Of a stretch of DNA of 54,404 nucleotides, positions 8,301-16,705 are shown piece by piece (position 1 is the stretch's first letter; every line of letters begins with the position of its first letter). Both the position numbers and the translations under genes were made by a program. The DNA comes from Rikenella microfusus (GTDB lineage Bacteria > Bacteroidota > Bacteroidia > Bacteroidales > Tenuifilaceae): assembly GCA_020722565.1 (NCBI GenBank), contig DYKO01000018.1, positions 1 through 54,404 of the forward strand, in the 5' to 3' direction. The notes under the pieces are model-generated. The model saw only the letters and a program-made list of their open reading frames with translations. It was not told the DNA's origin and made no database searches.

Positions 8301-11025
8301 AACATACCAGACCGGGGATGCTGTTACTATTACCTGGACCTCGTCCAACATTACCAATGTTAACATCTACGCCGAAGATGCTACCACTCACGAACTGTAC
8401 GAATTAGCATTGAATGTTGACGCTTCAACAGGTAGCTATACCTACACCATACTAAACGGACAATTTGGTGTTGTATATATCCGTATTGCCGATGCCGCCG
8501 ATGCCAACTTCTATGCTACTAGTGCAGGTACCATTACCGTTACCGATAACGTTGCACCAAGCATTACCAACAGGTACCCTGCTATTGATGCAACAAATAT
8601 TGCTACCTCCTTCACCCTAAGCATTAAGTTTGATGAGGACGTAAAGAATGGTAATTCTGGGAACATGGTAATTTATAAGGCATCAGATAACACAGCGGTT
8701 GCAACCATTACCTTTACCAATTTCAATTATTTCGATGACAGCCTTGCCTATGAAATAAGTGGGCTCGATTACTCCACTACCTACTACATCAGCATGCCTT
8801 CTGGTTTTGTTGTTGATAGCTCTAATAATGGCAATGCCGCAATAGCTGCCAATGCATGGACCTTTACCACCATGGCCCAACCCCCAATGGACCTCTTCTT
8901 CAGCGAGTACATTGAGGGGTCAAGCAACAACAAAGCCCTTGAAATTTATAACCCAACCGATAACGATATCGATTTAAGCAGCTACCTGTTAAGGGGTTCA
9001 TCTAATGCAGCCACAAACTGGGAGAACAATTATCCGTTCCCAAATGGCGCAGTGGTACCCGCTCATGGAACCTATGTAATAGTTGATGATGCTGCCAATG
9101 CCGCCTTACTCGCTGTGGCCGACTGGATATCTACCGGTTTTGAATGTGGTTTTAACGGGAATGATGCTAGGGGGCTTTTTAAAATTAATGGGACAGACTC
9201 CACCCTTATCGACTTAATTGGTGATCCTAATAATCCAGGGCAAGCCAACTATGCAGTTGCAGGAGTAGCAGATGCTTGTGTAGATCACACCCTGGTTCGC
9301 AAATCAAGCATCACCAGCGGGAATACCAATTGGGCCAGCTCGGCAGGAACCGATGCGGCAACATCGGAATGGGAGATTTACAATATAGATGATTTCAGCT
9401 TCCTGGGTTGGCATATCAACAAGAGCTCCGAAAAAGATATACTAAGCTTTGAGCTTGCCGAACAAACCGGCCCGGCTACAATTGATGCGGTTAACCATAC
9501 CGTTACTATTGAGGTGGTTAATGGTACTAGTGTAACAGCACTAACCCCAACCATTACTATATCTAAAGGTGCTAGCATCAGTCCAGCCAGCGGCGTGGCT
9601 CAGAACTATACCAACCCGGTTACCTACACCGTAACCGCTCAGGATGGTACCACACAGAATTGGGAGGTAACCGTTACCGTAGCTACCACTCTGAGCTCAC
9701 AAAAGGATATCCTTACCTTTGAGATACCCAACCAGATATCATCCACCATCGATGCCAATGCGGCTACTGTTACCGTGGTTATGCCTTACGGAACCGATTT
9801 AACCAACCTAACCCCAACCATCACCGTGTCGGCTGCTGCTTCCATTAGCCCTGCCAGCGGCGTTGCTCAGAACTTCACCAACCCGGTTACCTACACCGTA
9901 ACCGCTCAGGATGGCACCACCAAGGCGTGGACCATTACCATTACCGTTCAGAGCCTACCGCTCACATCAATCTACCAGATACAGTACACCACCAATGCCA
10001 ATGGCGATTCTCCTCTTGTAGGTGAACAGGTTAAAACCAAGGGTTGCGTTACAGCCATATACGAGGGTACATCTTCGTACAATGTCTGGATTCAGGATTC
10101 GTCCAAAGCATGGAATGGTATTGAGGTATATGGTATCGACAATGGTATGGGCATGGTTTCGTTAGGCGATACTGTTGAGTTTGTAGGTACGGTTGAGGAG
10201 AATTATAACTTAACCCGAATAAATAATGTAACACACATTAGTGTTAAGAATTCTGGAAGTTCAATTTCACCGCTCGATGTTTCCATTGCCGATGCATTAA
10301 CCGAAGCCTACGAGGGCCTGTTTGTTAAACTAAGTAATGTGGAATGTACTAATGCTGATGCTGGTTATGGTATGTTTGAGGTTAGCGATGGAACCAACAC
10401 CATTCTAATTGACGACGACCTTTATAAATATACCCCATCCCAAGGCATGCGGTACAACATCGTAGGACTTGCACACTATAGCTACAGCGCAAGAAAGATA
10501 CTTCCCCGCGCAGCAAGTGACATTGAGGTGGCCACCACCAAGTACAACATTACATTTAACGTTAAGCGCAGCGATGGCACCACAGCCGTTGCCGATGCAA
10601 CCATTACCGTTACCGGACAGGGTAGCGTAACCACCGATGCCAATGGCGTTGCTACCATGCAGCTGCCCAATGGCGACTATAGCTATGTGGTTATCAAGAC
10701 CAACTTTAATACCTACAACGGAACCTTCACGGTTGCTGATGCCGACCAATCCGTTAATATTACCCTTATCCAAACCGGAATTACCCCCAACCCCATTGCT
10801 AAGCTTAATGTTTACCCCAATCCCTTCACTGATCGTATCTACTTCACTGGTACCGAGGTTACCCGAGTAACCATTACCTCGGTAATAGGTCAGGTAGTAA
10901 TGGATTGTCAGGTTGAGAATACCGAATCGGTTGATGTTAGCTCTCTTGACCGCGGTATTTACCTGGTACGCTTCTACAATAGCAAAGGTGAATCAGTACT
11001 ACGCAAACTTGCAAAGCAGGAATAA
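5317..11025 (+). CDS. Giant multidomain secreted protein with T9SS sorting domain
   Basis: The 1902-residue product begins with a signal peptide ending near GKVGWGQ (about residue 26) and ends with a type A T9SS sorting domain (from about 1825: LNVYPNPFTDRIYF, then DVSSLDRGIYLVRF and a basic tail). It should be exported by Sec, crossed through the T9SS and attached to or released from the cell surface. Between lie an N-terminal jelly-roll-like domain (27-235), two near-duplicate fibronectin III-like modules sharing AYYVVL.DG...AAQVKAG (about 236-460), Ig-like segments, two OB-fold/DUF5689-like modules with SSKAWNGI-type strands (about 692-870 and 1549-1730), an SbsA-like Ig module (about 1080-1180), a lamin-tail domain (about 1190-1280), two DUF5018-like repeats sharing SISPASGVAQN (about 1370-1545) and a carboxypeptidase-regulatory-like module (about 1742-1820). 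No catalytic domain was recognised. Adhesion or surface scaffolding is a guess. The N-terminal domain is visibly more AT-rich than the rest. Confidence 0.88.
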   Translation: MKTKNLLTTLALTLVLLLAGKVGWGQPLFVENFDYPSGDILTSHSWIAHSGSGTNPITVVSPGLTFSNYPSSNIGLAAGIVNTGEDINHQFPEQTSGSVYAAFIIKTENINSAGYFFHLGQSNIGTTFFTRVWVNGTGDGLGLGSSIPADNTYVEITSGTPTLVVVKYVISEKKSSLFVINGTIPSTEPTADTTFTETATISNVGSVALRQYNANQKVYIDGIRVATSWDEAVKGIPPTWTTSYPTLINITPTTTDLTVNINEPGTAYYVVLPDGATAPTAAQVKAGNDAGGNPVSPSGSISITSANTDFTATISGLTASTAYDVYVVAEDDEATPNLQANPVKIDLLTANPDITAPVWTTGYPKVEEVANNDFNLKVSTDEVATAYYVVLSDGSAAPNAAQVKAGTDGSNVAAFKSGSVSITTANTQFVQNIAGLAAGTTYDVYVVAEDPSNNLQTSPAGIENITTTNVLTEPTNHATAFAVSGTVKSTEATLTWTDADPGSQAPEKYVIVINTSGTFTVTDGTPIPDDTDFSDDAGAINVAYGVQTVNLTTLLPGKNYTARIYPYTNSGTAIDYKTDGTVPETTINTPSITVTYPNGDERFTAGENLTITWTSANMGSETIKCEVYARDGLTTTWNWIVLGSGLTNNGTFNLTIPTDAKYGTQYKIRLTGETSGTADSSDAAFRIIATPSIYQVQSQNDGSPNYASLWANDTVRIAGIVTGQYTTTSRFFVQDSTKAWNGIYVYNAGSSPAIGDSVWVQGKVTEYNGLTEIAAGSTVTVKASGKPLPTPIALSTLAVNDESYESVLVKVTGATCMSGSSGNYTVNNGSGDLVVYKSIFAGLTMEVGRKYDITGIVGWYKTDSIYQLYPRSADDIYLYSNDSTLSAFTLGGQEALALTNVNVADTINNAGATMFVSNFTGFAGIAATTTNSKATFKVTLNGAVVDPASYTTQTLADGDLVVVTVTAEDGTLGFYKVTLTGENRTLSVTAPAGGETYQTGDAVTITWTSSNITNVNIYAEDATTHELYELALNVDASTGSYTYTILNGQFGVVYIRIADAADANFYATSAGTITVTDNVAPSITNRYPAIDATNIATSFTLSIKFDEDVKNGNSGNMVIYKASDNTAVATITFTNFNYFDDSLAYEISGLDYSTTYYISMPSGFVVDSSNNGNAAIAANAWTFTTMAQPPMDLFFSEYIEGSSNNKALEIYNPTDNDIDLSSYLLRGSSNAATNWENNYPFPNGAVVPAHGTYVIVDDAANAALLAVADWISTGFECGFNGNDARGLFKINGTDSTLIDLIGDPNNPGQANYAVAGVADACVDHTLVRKSSITSGNTNWASSAGTDAATSEWEIYNIDDFSFLGWHINKSSEKDILSFELAEQTGPATIDAVNHTVTIEVVNGTSVTALTPTITISKGASISPASGVAQNYTNPVTYTVTAQDGTTQNWEVTVTVATTLSSQKDILTFEIPNQISSTIDANAATVTVVMPYGTDLTNLTPTITVSAAASISPASGVAQNFTNPVTYTVTAQDGTTKAWTITITVQSLPLTSIYQIQYTTNANGDSPLVGEQVKTKGCVTAIYEGTSSYNVWIQDSSKAWNGIEVYGIDNGMGMVSLGDTVEFVGTVEENYNLTRINNVTHISVKNSGSSISPLDVSIADALTEAYEGLFVKLSNVECTNADAGYGMFEVSDGTNTILIDDDLYKYTPSQGMRYNIVGLAHYSYSARKILPRAASDIEVATTKYNITFNVKRSDGTTAVADATITVTGQGSVTTDANGVATMQLPNGDYSYVVIKTNFNTYNGTFTVADADQSVNITLIQTGITPNPIAKLNVYPNPFTDRIYFTGTEVTRVTITSVIGQVVMDCQVENTESVDVSSLDRGIYLVRFYNSKGESVLRKLAKQE

Positions 11026-11050
11026 CATTCCCATTGCAATAAAACGAAAG

Positions 11051-11078
11051 AACCCCGCTTTTGCGGGGTTTCTTTTTT
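11051..11078 (+). terminator. Rho-independent terminator
   Basis: A perfect 8-bp stem aaccccgc (11051-11058) / gcggggtt (11063-11070) with a tttt loop is followed by tctttttt. It lies 26 bases after the stop of the large T9SS protein gene and ends that transcript. Confidence 0.92.
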
Positions 11079-11134
11079 GTTGATAGCTAATTGTTGTGGG
11101 TTATTCGAATACCAGGCAAGATTTGAGAATCATG

Positions 11135-11289
11135 AACTTGTCCGGTGAAGAGGGATAAAAGGTAAAAGGTTAAAGGTAAAAGGTTAAAGATAAAAGATAA
11201 AAGATAAAAGAGAAAAAGATTCAAGATTCAAGATTCAAGATAAAAGATTAAAGATTCAGATAAAAGAACCTGTCCGGCGAAAGAGGGAT
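11135..11289 (+). repeat. Low-complexity repeat bounded by two copies of a 22-bp unit
   Basis: Two near-identical units, aacttgtccggtgaagaggg at 11135 and aacctgtccggcgaaagagg at 11267, bracket about 110 bases made of drifting short units (GGTAAAA, GGTTAAA, GATAAAA, then GATTCAA three times). The same architecture occurs inverted at 67-160. The rest of the 11026-11416 gap shows only the terminator and AT-rich sequence. Confidence 0.75.
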
Positions 11290-11416
11290 TAAAGTTTAAA
11301 GGAATGGGCAACAAATTCTATCAACCATTCTGCGATTCTAATACCCTATTGCCAGCCTATTCATTAAACCTTATTGGTTGTTTTTACTCAAACAGTGGTA
11401 CTTTTTAAAAACAGTT

Positions 11417-12325
11417 ATGGCAAACTATTATGGGGAATTGGCAGCTCTAATTACTGCGGTATTTTGGACGGTAACAGCGCTGGCCTTTGAATCGGCAAGT
11501 AAGAAGGTGGGATCGCTATCGGTTAACCTGTTACGACTGGGATTGGCATTTGTTTTTTTATCGATTTATGCATGGATTTATAGAGGAATGGCACTGCCAT
11601 TTGATGCCGGAGGGCATCAATGGTTATGGCTATCGCTTTCGGGTTTGGTGGGCTTTGTGCTGGGCGATCTATTTTTGTTTCAGTCGTATGTAATTATTGG
11701 TTCCCGAATTTCAATGCTAATCATGTCGTTGGCACCACCTATTGCAGCAGCCATAGGCTGGCTAACCCTGGGCGAAACTCTAACCCTTAAGCAGGGTATG
11801 GCCATGTTAGTGGTACTGGTGGGCATTTCGCTGGTAATAGTTGAGCGCCAGCCCAACGATGCTAATGGAAACGGACGACGAGTAAAATTTTCGTACCCGT
11901 TTAGTGGTTTACTACTGGCCTTTGGTGGAGCATTGGGCCAAGCAGGAGGACTTGTTTTGAGCAAGTACGGAATGGCCGGATACGATGTGGTGTCCTCGGT
12001 TCAGATAAGGGTTATAACCGGTATTATAGGTTTTACAATATTTTTTACGGTAACCCAAAAGTGGGATAACCTTCGCAGTGCCATCCAAAACCGTAAAGCC
12101 ATGAAGCGATTAACCGTAGGTGCCTTTTTTGGTCCATTTTTGGGCGTATCGTTCTCATTGCTGGCAGTTAAGTACACCTCTACAGGTGTGGCATCGGCAT
12201 TAATGTCCATTGTTCCGGTTCTAATAATTGTCCCATCGGTAGCTCTTTTTAGGGAACGTATTACCTTAAAAGAAATTGTTGGTGCACTAATAACAGTTGC
12301 AGGGGTGGCACTTTTCTTTATTTAG
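11417..12325 (+). CDS. EamA/DMT family transporter
   Basis: The 302-residue protein is a drug/metabolite-superfamily permease: ten hydrophobic segments in two EamA halves, the first opening with AALITAVFWTVTALAFE and the second with AFGGALGQAGGLVLSKYG at about residue 165. Family members export or import small metabolites; the substrate cannot be read from sequence. I chose the ATG at 11417 because EamA proteins start just before the first membrane segment; an in-frame ATG 39 bases upstream would add 13 residues of poor quality. Its 3' end overlaps the convergent response regulator gene by 4 bases. The window holds a second intact EamA gene and one decayed copy. Confidence 0.85.
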   Translation: MANYYGELAALITAVFWTVTALAFESASKKVGSLSVNLLRLGLAFVFLSIYAWIYRGMALPFDAGGHQWLWLSLSGLVGFVLGDLFLFQSYVIIGSRISMLIMSLAPPIAAAIGWLTLGETLTLKQGMAMLVVLVGISLVIVERQPNDANGNGRRVKFSYPFSGLLLAFGGALGQAGGLVLSKYGMAGYDVVSSVQIRVITGIIGFTIFFTVTQKWDNLRSAIQNRKAMKRLTVGAFFGPFLGVSFSLLAVKYTSTGVASALMSIVPVLIIVPSVALFRERITLKEIVGALITVAGVALFFI

Positions 12326-12687
12326 GAAAGCAAGCTGTTTAACAGGTTTATGAGCGACTCGCTATCGATGGGCTTAGTAATGTGCTCATCGCATCCGGCT
12401 TTTATCGATTTATCTCTATCGGAATCAAGTACATTGGCGGTTTGCGCTACTATTTTAACATGGGGCTGAGCTTTCTTAATTTTTTCAATAAGCTCATAGC
12501 CATTTGCATCGGGTAGGTAAATATCCACCAAAGCCACGTCGATATTAACCTTATCGTTAAGAATGGAGGCAACCTCTTTGCCGCTTTTGACCTGAAGTAA
12601 AACTGCCCCGGTCCCCTTAAGCATCTCTCTCATTAAAAGAGCCGATGGCTCATTCTCCTCAACAATCAGCAGTATTTTATTTTTCAA
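12322..12687 (-). CDS. Stand-alone response regulator receiver protein
   Basis: This 121-residue protein is a single CheY-like receiver domain with no output domain. The phosphoacceptor is Asp55 (in ALVDIYLPDANGYE), the acidic pocket is provided by the VEENE segment at 9-13, and the conserved Lys is in HITKPID at about 105. It overlaps the upstream histidine kinase gene by 4 bases (ATGA-type coupling), so it is the likely phosphorylation target of that kinase. Without a DNA-binding domain it would act by protein contact or as a phosphorelay intermediate. Confidence 0.9.
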   Translation of the reverse strand: MKNKILLIVEENEPSALLMREMLKGTGAVLLQVKSGKEVASILNDKVNIDVALVDIYLPDANGYELIEKIKKAQPHVKIVAQTANVLDSDRDKSIKAGCDEHITKPIDSESLINLLNSLLS

Positions 12688-14618
12688 CCTTGATTTTGAG
12701 GCTTAACCGGTACCTCAACTGCCTGACCCTTTTTTGTATGATCAGCAGGGATTTCGAACCAAAATGTTGTACCCTTCCCCAATTCGGAGCTAAGGCCAAT
12801 GCGCCCGCCCATGGCCTCAACAACCCCCTTACAAATGGATAAACCAAGCCCCGAGCCACCGTATTCGCGGTTTGGGGTTCCATCTATTTGCCTAAACCGT
12901 TCAAAAATAGCCCCATGATTCTGAGGGTCAATGCCAATACCGGTATCCTCAACAGTAACCCTTAAAAGATTTTGAACCATGGTGTAACCCAGCACAATTC
13001 TCCCTGTGAGGGTAAACTTAATGGCATTGTTAAGCAAATTCATCACCACCTGATTAACCCTATCGGGGTCAATCATCACCTCAAGGGCGGCATCCTGCGG
13101 GGTAAATGACATTTCGAGGGCAATGCTGTTTTTACCTAACCTATTGAGCTCTACCTCAGCAGCCCTGTAGCAGCCGGAAAAAAGGGAACCCAGCTGTACC
13201 GGACGCTTGTATATGCTCATTTGGTGGGAGTCGATTTTGGAAATATCAATAATATCGTTAATGAGCCTCATCAATCGCTGGGCATTTTCAGTTATAATAT
13301 TGAGGTAATCCTTTACCTCTTCGGGGGTAAGCCCCGGGCTATCCAGTACCAGCTTTGAAAAGCCCACAATGGCATTCATGGGTGTTCGTATCTCGTGGCT
13401 CATGTTGGCCAGAAATGCTGTTTTAAGTTCATTGGCCTGCTCAACCCGAATCAGGCCTTCCTCTACCTCCTGATTTTTTTGTTCCAGTATCTGAATATAT
13501 AATTTCTGAATTTGTAAATTTTTATACCTCAAATGCTCCAATCGCCAAAGTAGCACTACAACTAATGCCAGTGAAAGAATCGCTATTCCACCTGCAATAG
13601 CCACTGCCGGATGCAACGATAACTTGTTACCGGGTTTATTCACTATAATAGCCCCCGTTGGAAGTGTTTTTGAAGAAATCGAAAACCTTTTCAACTGACG
13701 GTAATCCAACATAACAAGCTGTGGGCCCACAGCTTGGGGTATGCTTGTAACAGAAACATTTTTTAGTAGTAGGGCTCCTATTTTCCCTGCCTTTATCCCG
13801 TGGTGATACCCTGAAATAATGCTCCCCCCAATAATACCCCTGGTAAGATAAAACGACCAGGGGCCGTAGATGGGGTTACCTACATTGTGGCTAATGGAAT
13901 CGAGAATCTCCTCATAGGTAAAAAAGCGTCCCTGTTTATCCTGATTGAAAAGAAAGAAAAGGATGGCATCATTCCTACTGATGCCTTTTAGCGAATCAAT
14001 CAGCTCATTGTAGCTGCAATTCCCAATAACATTAATTGAAAAACCTGGGCTATACTTTATTAGGATGTCGTTCAATTGCTCTCGAAGAACCCTGCCGGTA
14101 GTGGTCATATCAACTACACAGTAAAGATTCTTTAATCCGGGGTGAAATTGACGGATAAGTTCAAGGTTTGCCTTAATATCAACTACCTCAAAAATGCCGG
14201 TAAAATTTTTCGGTAAGGCTTTTTCAGTATTTACTCCCATAAAAACAACCGGAATAGACAAAAGTGTCGAATCTTTATTTACTAGATGCTCCATCAGCAA
14301 AAGGGCGTCATCATCGGTAACGGCTATCAGGTTAGGTTTAACCTGTTGCACCTTGGCTAGCACGAAATTGTAAAGCCAACTATCTCTTGTATTGATATTT
14401 AGTCGCTTTGCATCGAGATTGATGGTAAAGTACTCGGCATCGATGCCGGATGAATGGATCCCCTCGGTAAACCCCTTGTTCAAACTATCGGTCCAGCTTA
14501 AACTGTTATGATATGAGTTGATAACTAAAATCCTTTTCCTATTCGCTGCTACAGCAGAGTACTGAAGCATACATAAAAGCACTACAAGCAAAACTGATAG
14601 TTGACCCCGCTTTGTCAT
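12684..14618 (-). CDS. Sensor histidine kinase with periplasmic substrate-binding domain
   Basis: The 644-residue protein has a signal/anchor sequence (7-24), a periplasmic region (about 28-325) that resembles the ABC substrate-binding family PF04392 (RILVINSYHNSLSWTDSL, then VFMGVN and GIFEVVD), a membrane segment (about 336-359), a coiled coil, and a HisKA/HATPase core. The phosphoacceptor is His408 in ANMSHEIRTPMN; the N box is VMNLLNNAIKFT, G1 DTGIGI, F box FERFRQ and G2 GGSGLGLSICKGV. It should autophosphorylate and pass phosphate to the receiver protein encoded next. The ligand is unknown. No receiver domain is fused, but the next gene supplies one. It is transcribed divergently from the muramidase gene. 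Confidence 0.92.
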   Translation of the reverse strand: MTKRGQLSVLLVVLLCMLQYSAVAANRKRILVINSYHNSLSWTDSLNKGFTEGIHSSGIDAEYFTINLDAKRLNINTRDSWLYNFVLAKVQQVKPNLIAVTDDDALLLMEHLVNKDSTLLSIPVVFMGVNTEKALPKNFTGIFEVVDIKANLELIRQFHPGLKNLYCVVDMTTTGRVLREQLNDILIKYSPGFSINVIGNCSYNELIDSLKGISRNDAILFFLFNQDKQGRFFTYEEILDSISHNVGNPIYGPWSFYLTRGIIGGSIISGYHHGIKAGKIGALLLKNVSVTSIPQAVGPQLVMLDYRQLKRFSISSKTLPTGAIIVNKPGNKLSLHPAVAIAGGIAILSLALVVVLLWRLEHLRYKNLQIQKLYIQILEQKNQEVEEGLIRVEQANELKTAFLANMSHEIRTPMNAIVGFSKLVLDSPGLTPEEVKDYLNIITENAQRLMRLINDIIDISKIDSHQMSIYKRPVQLGSLFSGCYRAAEVELNRLGKNSIALEMSFTPQDAALEVMIDPDRVNQVVMNLLNNAIKFTLTGRIVLGYTMVQNLLRVTVEDTGIGIDPQNHGAIFERFRQIDGTPNREYGGSGLGLSICKGVVEAMGGRIGLSSELGKGTTFWFEIPADHTKKGQAVEVPVKPQNQG

Positions 14619-14795
14619 TAATGAAATTTATTTTAAGGATTACTAATTTACAAAAAAATATTTAATTAAGTTTCTCATTTATCGAAAGCAAATATTAATT
14701 CCAAATATTATTGTTACAGGTTACAGAGGCATACATCAGCAAACTTACTTAAATTCATTCATCAACATTTAGCGTCATTGAGTAAGCCTAGGCTC

Positions 14796-14823
14796 TTTGG
14801 CATAAAAATTATTTCTACCTTAG
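14796..14823 (+). promoter_or_regulatory. Candidate promoter for the namZ-like gene
   Basis: TTTG at 14796-14799 and TACCTTAG at 14816-14823 (6 of 8 bases of TAnnTTTG) lie 16 bases apart and about 40 bases before the start codon. The match is imperfect, so this is tentative. The rest of the 245-base divergent gap is AT-rich without other visible signals. Confidence 0.35.
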
Positions 14824-14863
14824 CGTTAACTATTAGTGGTTTGCTTTTTGTTTATTGTTAAGT

Positions 14864-16039
14864 ATGAATTTCAAGCGGGTGATATCAACTATTGCAATGC
14901 TTTTTTCGCTTACATTACTGCGTGGACAGGAGATACTTCCGGGAGCCCGCCAGATGGAACAGTACCTGCCGCTACTGCGTTCAAAACGGGTAGCCATAGT
15001 AGCAAACCACACCACACTTGTAGGTACCAGGCATTTGGTTGATTCGCTTCTATCGCTTAATATCAACATAAAAAAGATTTTCTGCCCAGAACATGGTTTC
15101 AGGGGCGAGCACGAAGCAGGCGAACATATTGGCAGCTACACCGATAGGCAAACAGGGCTTCCGGTTATTTCGTTATACGGAGGCAGTAAGAAACCCCGTC
15201 CTGAACAACTTGCCGATATTGATGTGGTTATCTTCGACCTGCAGGATGTTGGTGTGCGTTTTTACACCTACATCTCTACCATGCACTATGTAATGGAGTC
15301 CTGTGCCGAAAACAACAAGCCGCTAATTGTTTTAGATAGGCCAAATCCTAACGGATTTTATGTTGATGGCCCCGTTCTCGACACCAGCCTGCGCTCCTTT
15401 GTGGGCATGCACCCCGTACCACTGGTACACGGCATGACCATTGGCGAATTTGCCCAAATGATTAACAGTGAGGGATGGCTTAAGGGGAGAATACGTTGCC
15501 CGCTTTCCGTTATCCCCTGTGTAGGCTACAACCATAGCATGACAACCGCGCTGCCAGTTCGACCATCGCCTAATCTTCCCAATCACCTATCGGTGCTGCT
15601 GTATCCATCATTGGGCTTGTTTGAGGGTACCGTGGTTAGCGTAGGACGGGGAACCGATTTCCCCTTTCAGGTTTTTGGCTACCCCAATTTCCCCGATAAG
15701 GTTTTTAGGTACATCCCTATAGAAAAAAGGGGTGCCAGCCTTAACCCACCCTATAAGGGCACCCAGTGCTATGGAATCGATTTAAGGGAATATTCTGTAA
15801 ACTTCTTCCTCGATCGCCGTCAAATTATTCTCGATTGGCTTATATATGCCTACCAAAACTACCCCGAAAAGGATAAATTTTTCAATAGTTTTTTCAACCT
15901 CCTGGCCGGTACCCGCGACCTCCGCAAACAAATTGAAAACGGACTCCCCCCCGATGAAATTCGAAGCACTTGGAAAAACGATATAGATAAATATATACAG
16001 ATGAGAAAAAAATACCTATTATATCCCGATTTTCAGTAA
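14864..16039 (+). CDS. namZ: Exo-beta-N-acetylmuramidase NamZ family (DUF1343)
   Basis: This 391-residue protein belongs to DUF1343, whose characterised member NamZ releases MurNAc from the non-reducing ends of peptidoglycan fragments. A signal peptide covers about the first 22 residues (cleaved near LLRGQEI). Family blocks seen are VAIVANHTTLVG, CPEHGFRGEHEAGEH, VVIFDLQDVGVRFYTYI, VLDRPNPNG, HGMTIGEFAQMIN, RPSPNLPN and LFEGTVVSVGRGTDFPFQVFG. The ATG at 14864 is preferred to an in-frame TTG 9 bases upstream. The likely role is periplasmic peptidoglycan recycling. It leads a co-directional run that continues through RNase H, the permease, lpxK and the phosphorylase. Confidence 0.88.
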   Translation: MNFKRVISTIAMLFSLTLLRGQEILPGARQMEQYLPLLRSKRVAIVANHTTLVGTRHLVDSLLSLNINIKKIFCPEHGFRGEHEAGEHIGSYTDRQTGLPVISLYGGSKKPRPEQLADIDVVIFDLQDVGVRFYTYISTMHYVMESCAENNKPLIVLDRPNPNGFYVDGPVLDTSLRSFVGMHPVPLVHGMTIGEFAQMINSEGWLKGRIRCPLSVIPCVGYNHSMTTALPVRPSPNLPNHLSVLLYPSLGLFEGTVVSVGRGTDFPFQVFGYPNFPDKVFRYIPIEKRGASLNPPYKGTQCYGIDLREYSVNFFLDRRQIILDWLIYAYQNYPEKDKFFNSFFNLLAGTRDLRKQIENGLPPDEIRSTWKNDIDKYIQMRKKYLLYPDFQ

Positions 16040-16061
16040 TTTTGAAGTTTAATCAAATTAT

Positions 16062-16694
16062 ATGGCTCGGAAAAACACACACTATGTAGTTTGGGAGGGT
16101 AACCTTCATGGAGTTTACGATAGCTGGGAAAAATGCAAGCAGTATATCGAGGGATATTCAAAAGCTAAATACAAGGGTTTTTCAAGTAAACTTGCTGCCG
16201 AGCAAGCATTTGCCATGGGATACGAAAATTACAAAAAACTTAAACCCGAACAAGCAGTGCTGCTCAATGCAACCGACAATATGCGCCAACCCGTATACCC
16301 ATCATGGGCTGTTGATGCAGCATGGAACACCGCTACACGTGAGATGGAGTATCGAGGGGTTGACGCCCAAACCGGACAAGAAATATTCAGGCAAGGCCCC
16401 TTCCCCGATGCCACAAATAATATAGGGGAGTTTTTAGCCATTGTTCATGCTCTGGCATTGCTGCAACAACAGGGCAGCACCATCCCCGTTTATACCGATT
16501 CGCTCACCGCCATTAGCTGGGTAAGGGCAAAGCAAGCCCGAACTAAGCTCAACCCAACTTCCCGTAACCAACAAATCTTTGAACTCGTTAAGCGTGCTGA
16601 AAAATGGCTCAAAACAAACACATGGGGAAACAAACTGCTGAAATGGGAAACCCATCTTTGGGGTGAAATACCTGCCGACTTTGGGAGAAAATAG
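16062..16694 (+). CDS. Ribonuclease H with N-terminal viroplasmin/HBD domain
   Basis: The 210-residue protein joins an N-terminal hybrid-binding (viroplasmin-like) domain (residues 1-50: YYVVW-type strand THYVVWEGN, GVYDSW, YKGFSS, AAEQAF) to an RNase H domain (about 80-210) that cuts the RNA of RNA-DNA hybrids. Candidate carboxylates of the active site are the Asp of AVDAAWN, the Glu of NNIGEFLAIVHAL, the Asp of PVYTDSLTAISW and the Asp of IPADFG near the C-terminus. This arrangement is common in Bacteroidota and serves removal of primers or R-loops. It starts 22 bases after the muramidase stop and is 11 bases from the permease gene. Confidence 0.9.
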   Translation: MARKNTHYVVWEGNLHGVYDSWEKCKQYIEGYSKAKYKGFSSKLAAEQAFAMGYENYKKLKPEQAVLLNATDNMRQPVYPSWAVDAAWNTATREMEYRGVDAQTGQEIFRQGPFPDATNNIGEFLAIVHALALLQQQGSTIPVYTDSLTAISWVRAKQARTKLNPTSRNQQIFELVKRAEKWLKTNTWGNKLLKWETHLWGEIPADFGRK

Positions 16695-16705
16695 GATTAT
16701 TTTAT

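Noticed and set aside
10405-10773. Minus-strand open frame inside the giant T9SS gene, and similar ones
   Set aside because: Shadows of a compositionally biased repeat gene; no start signals or family features.
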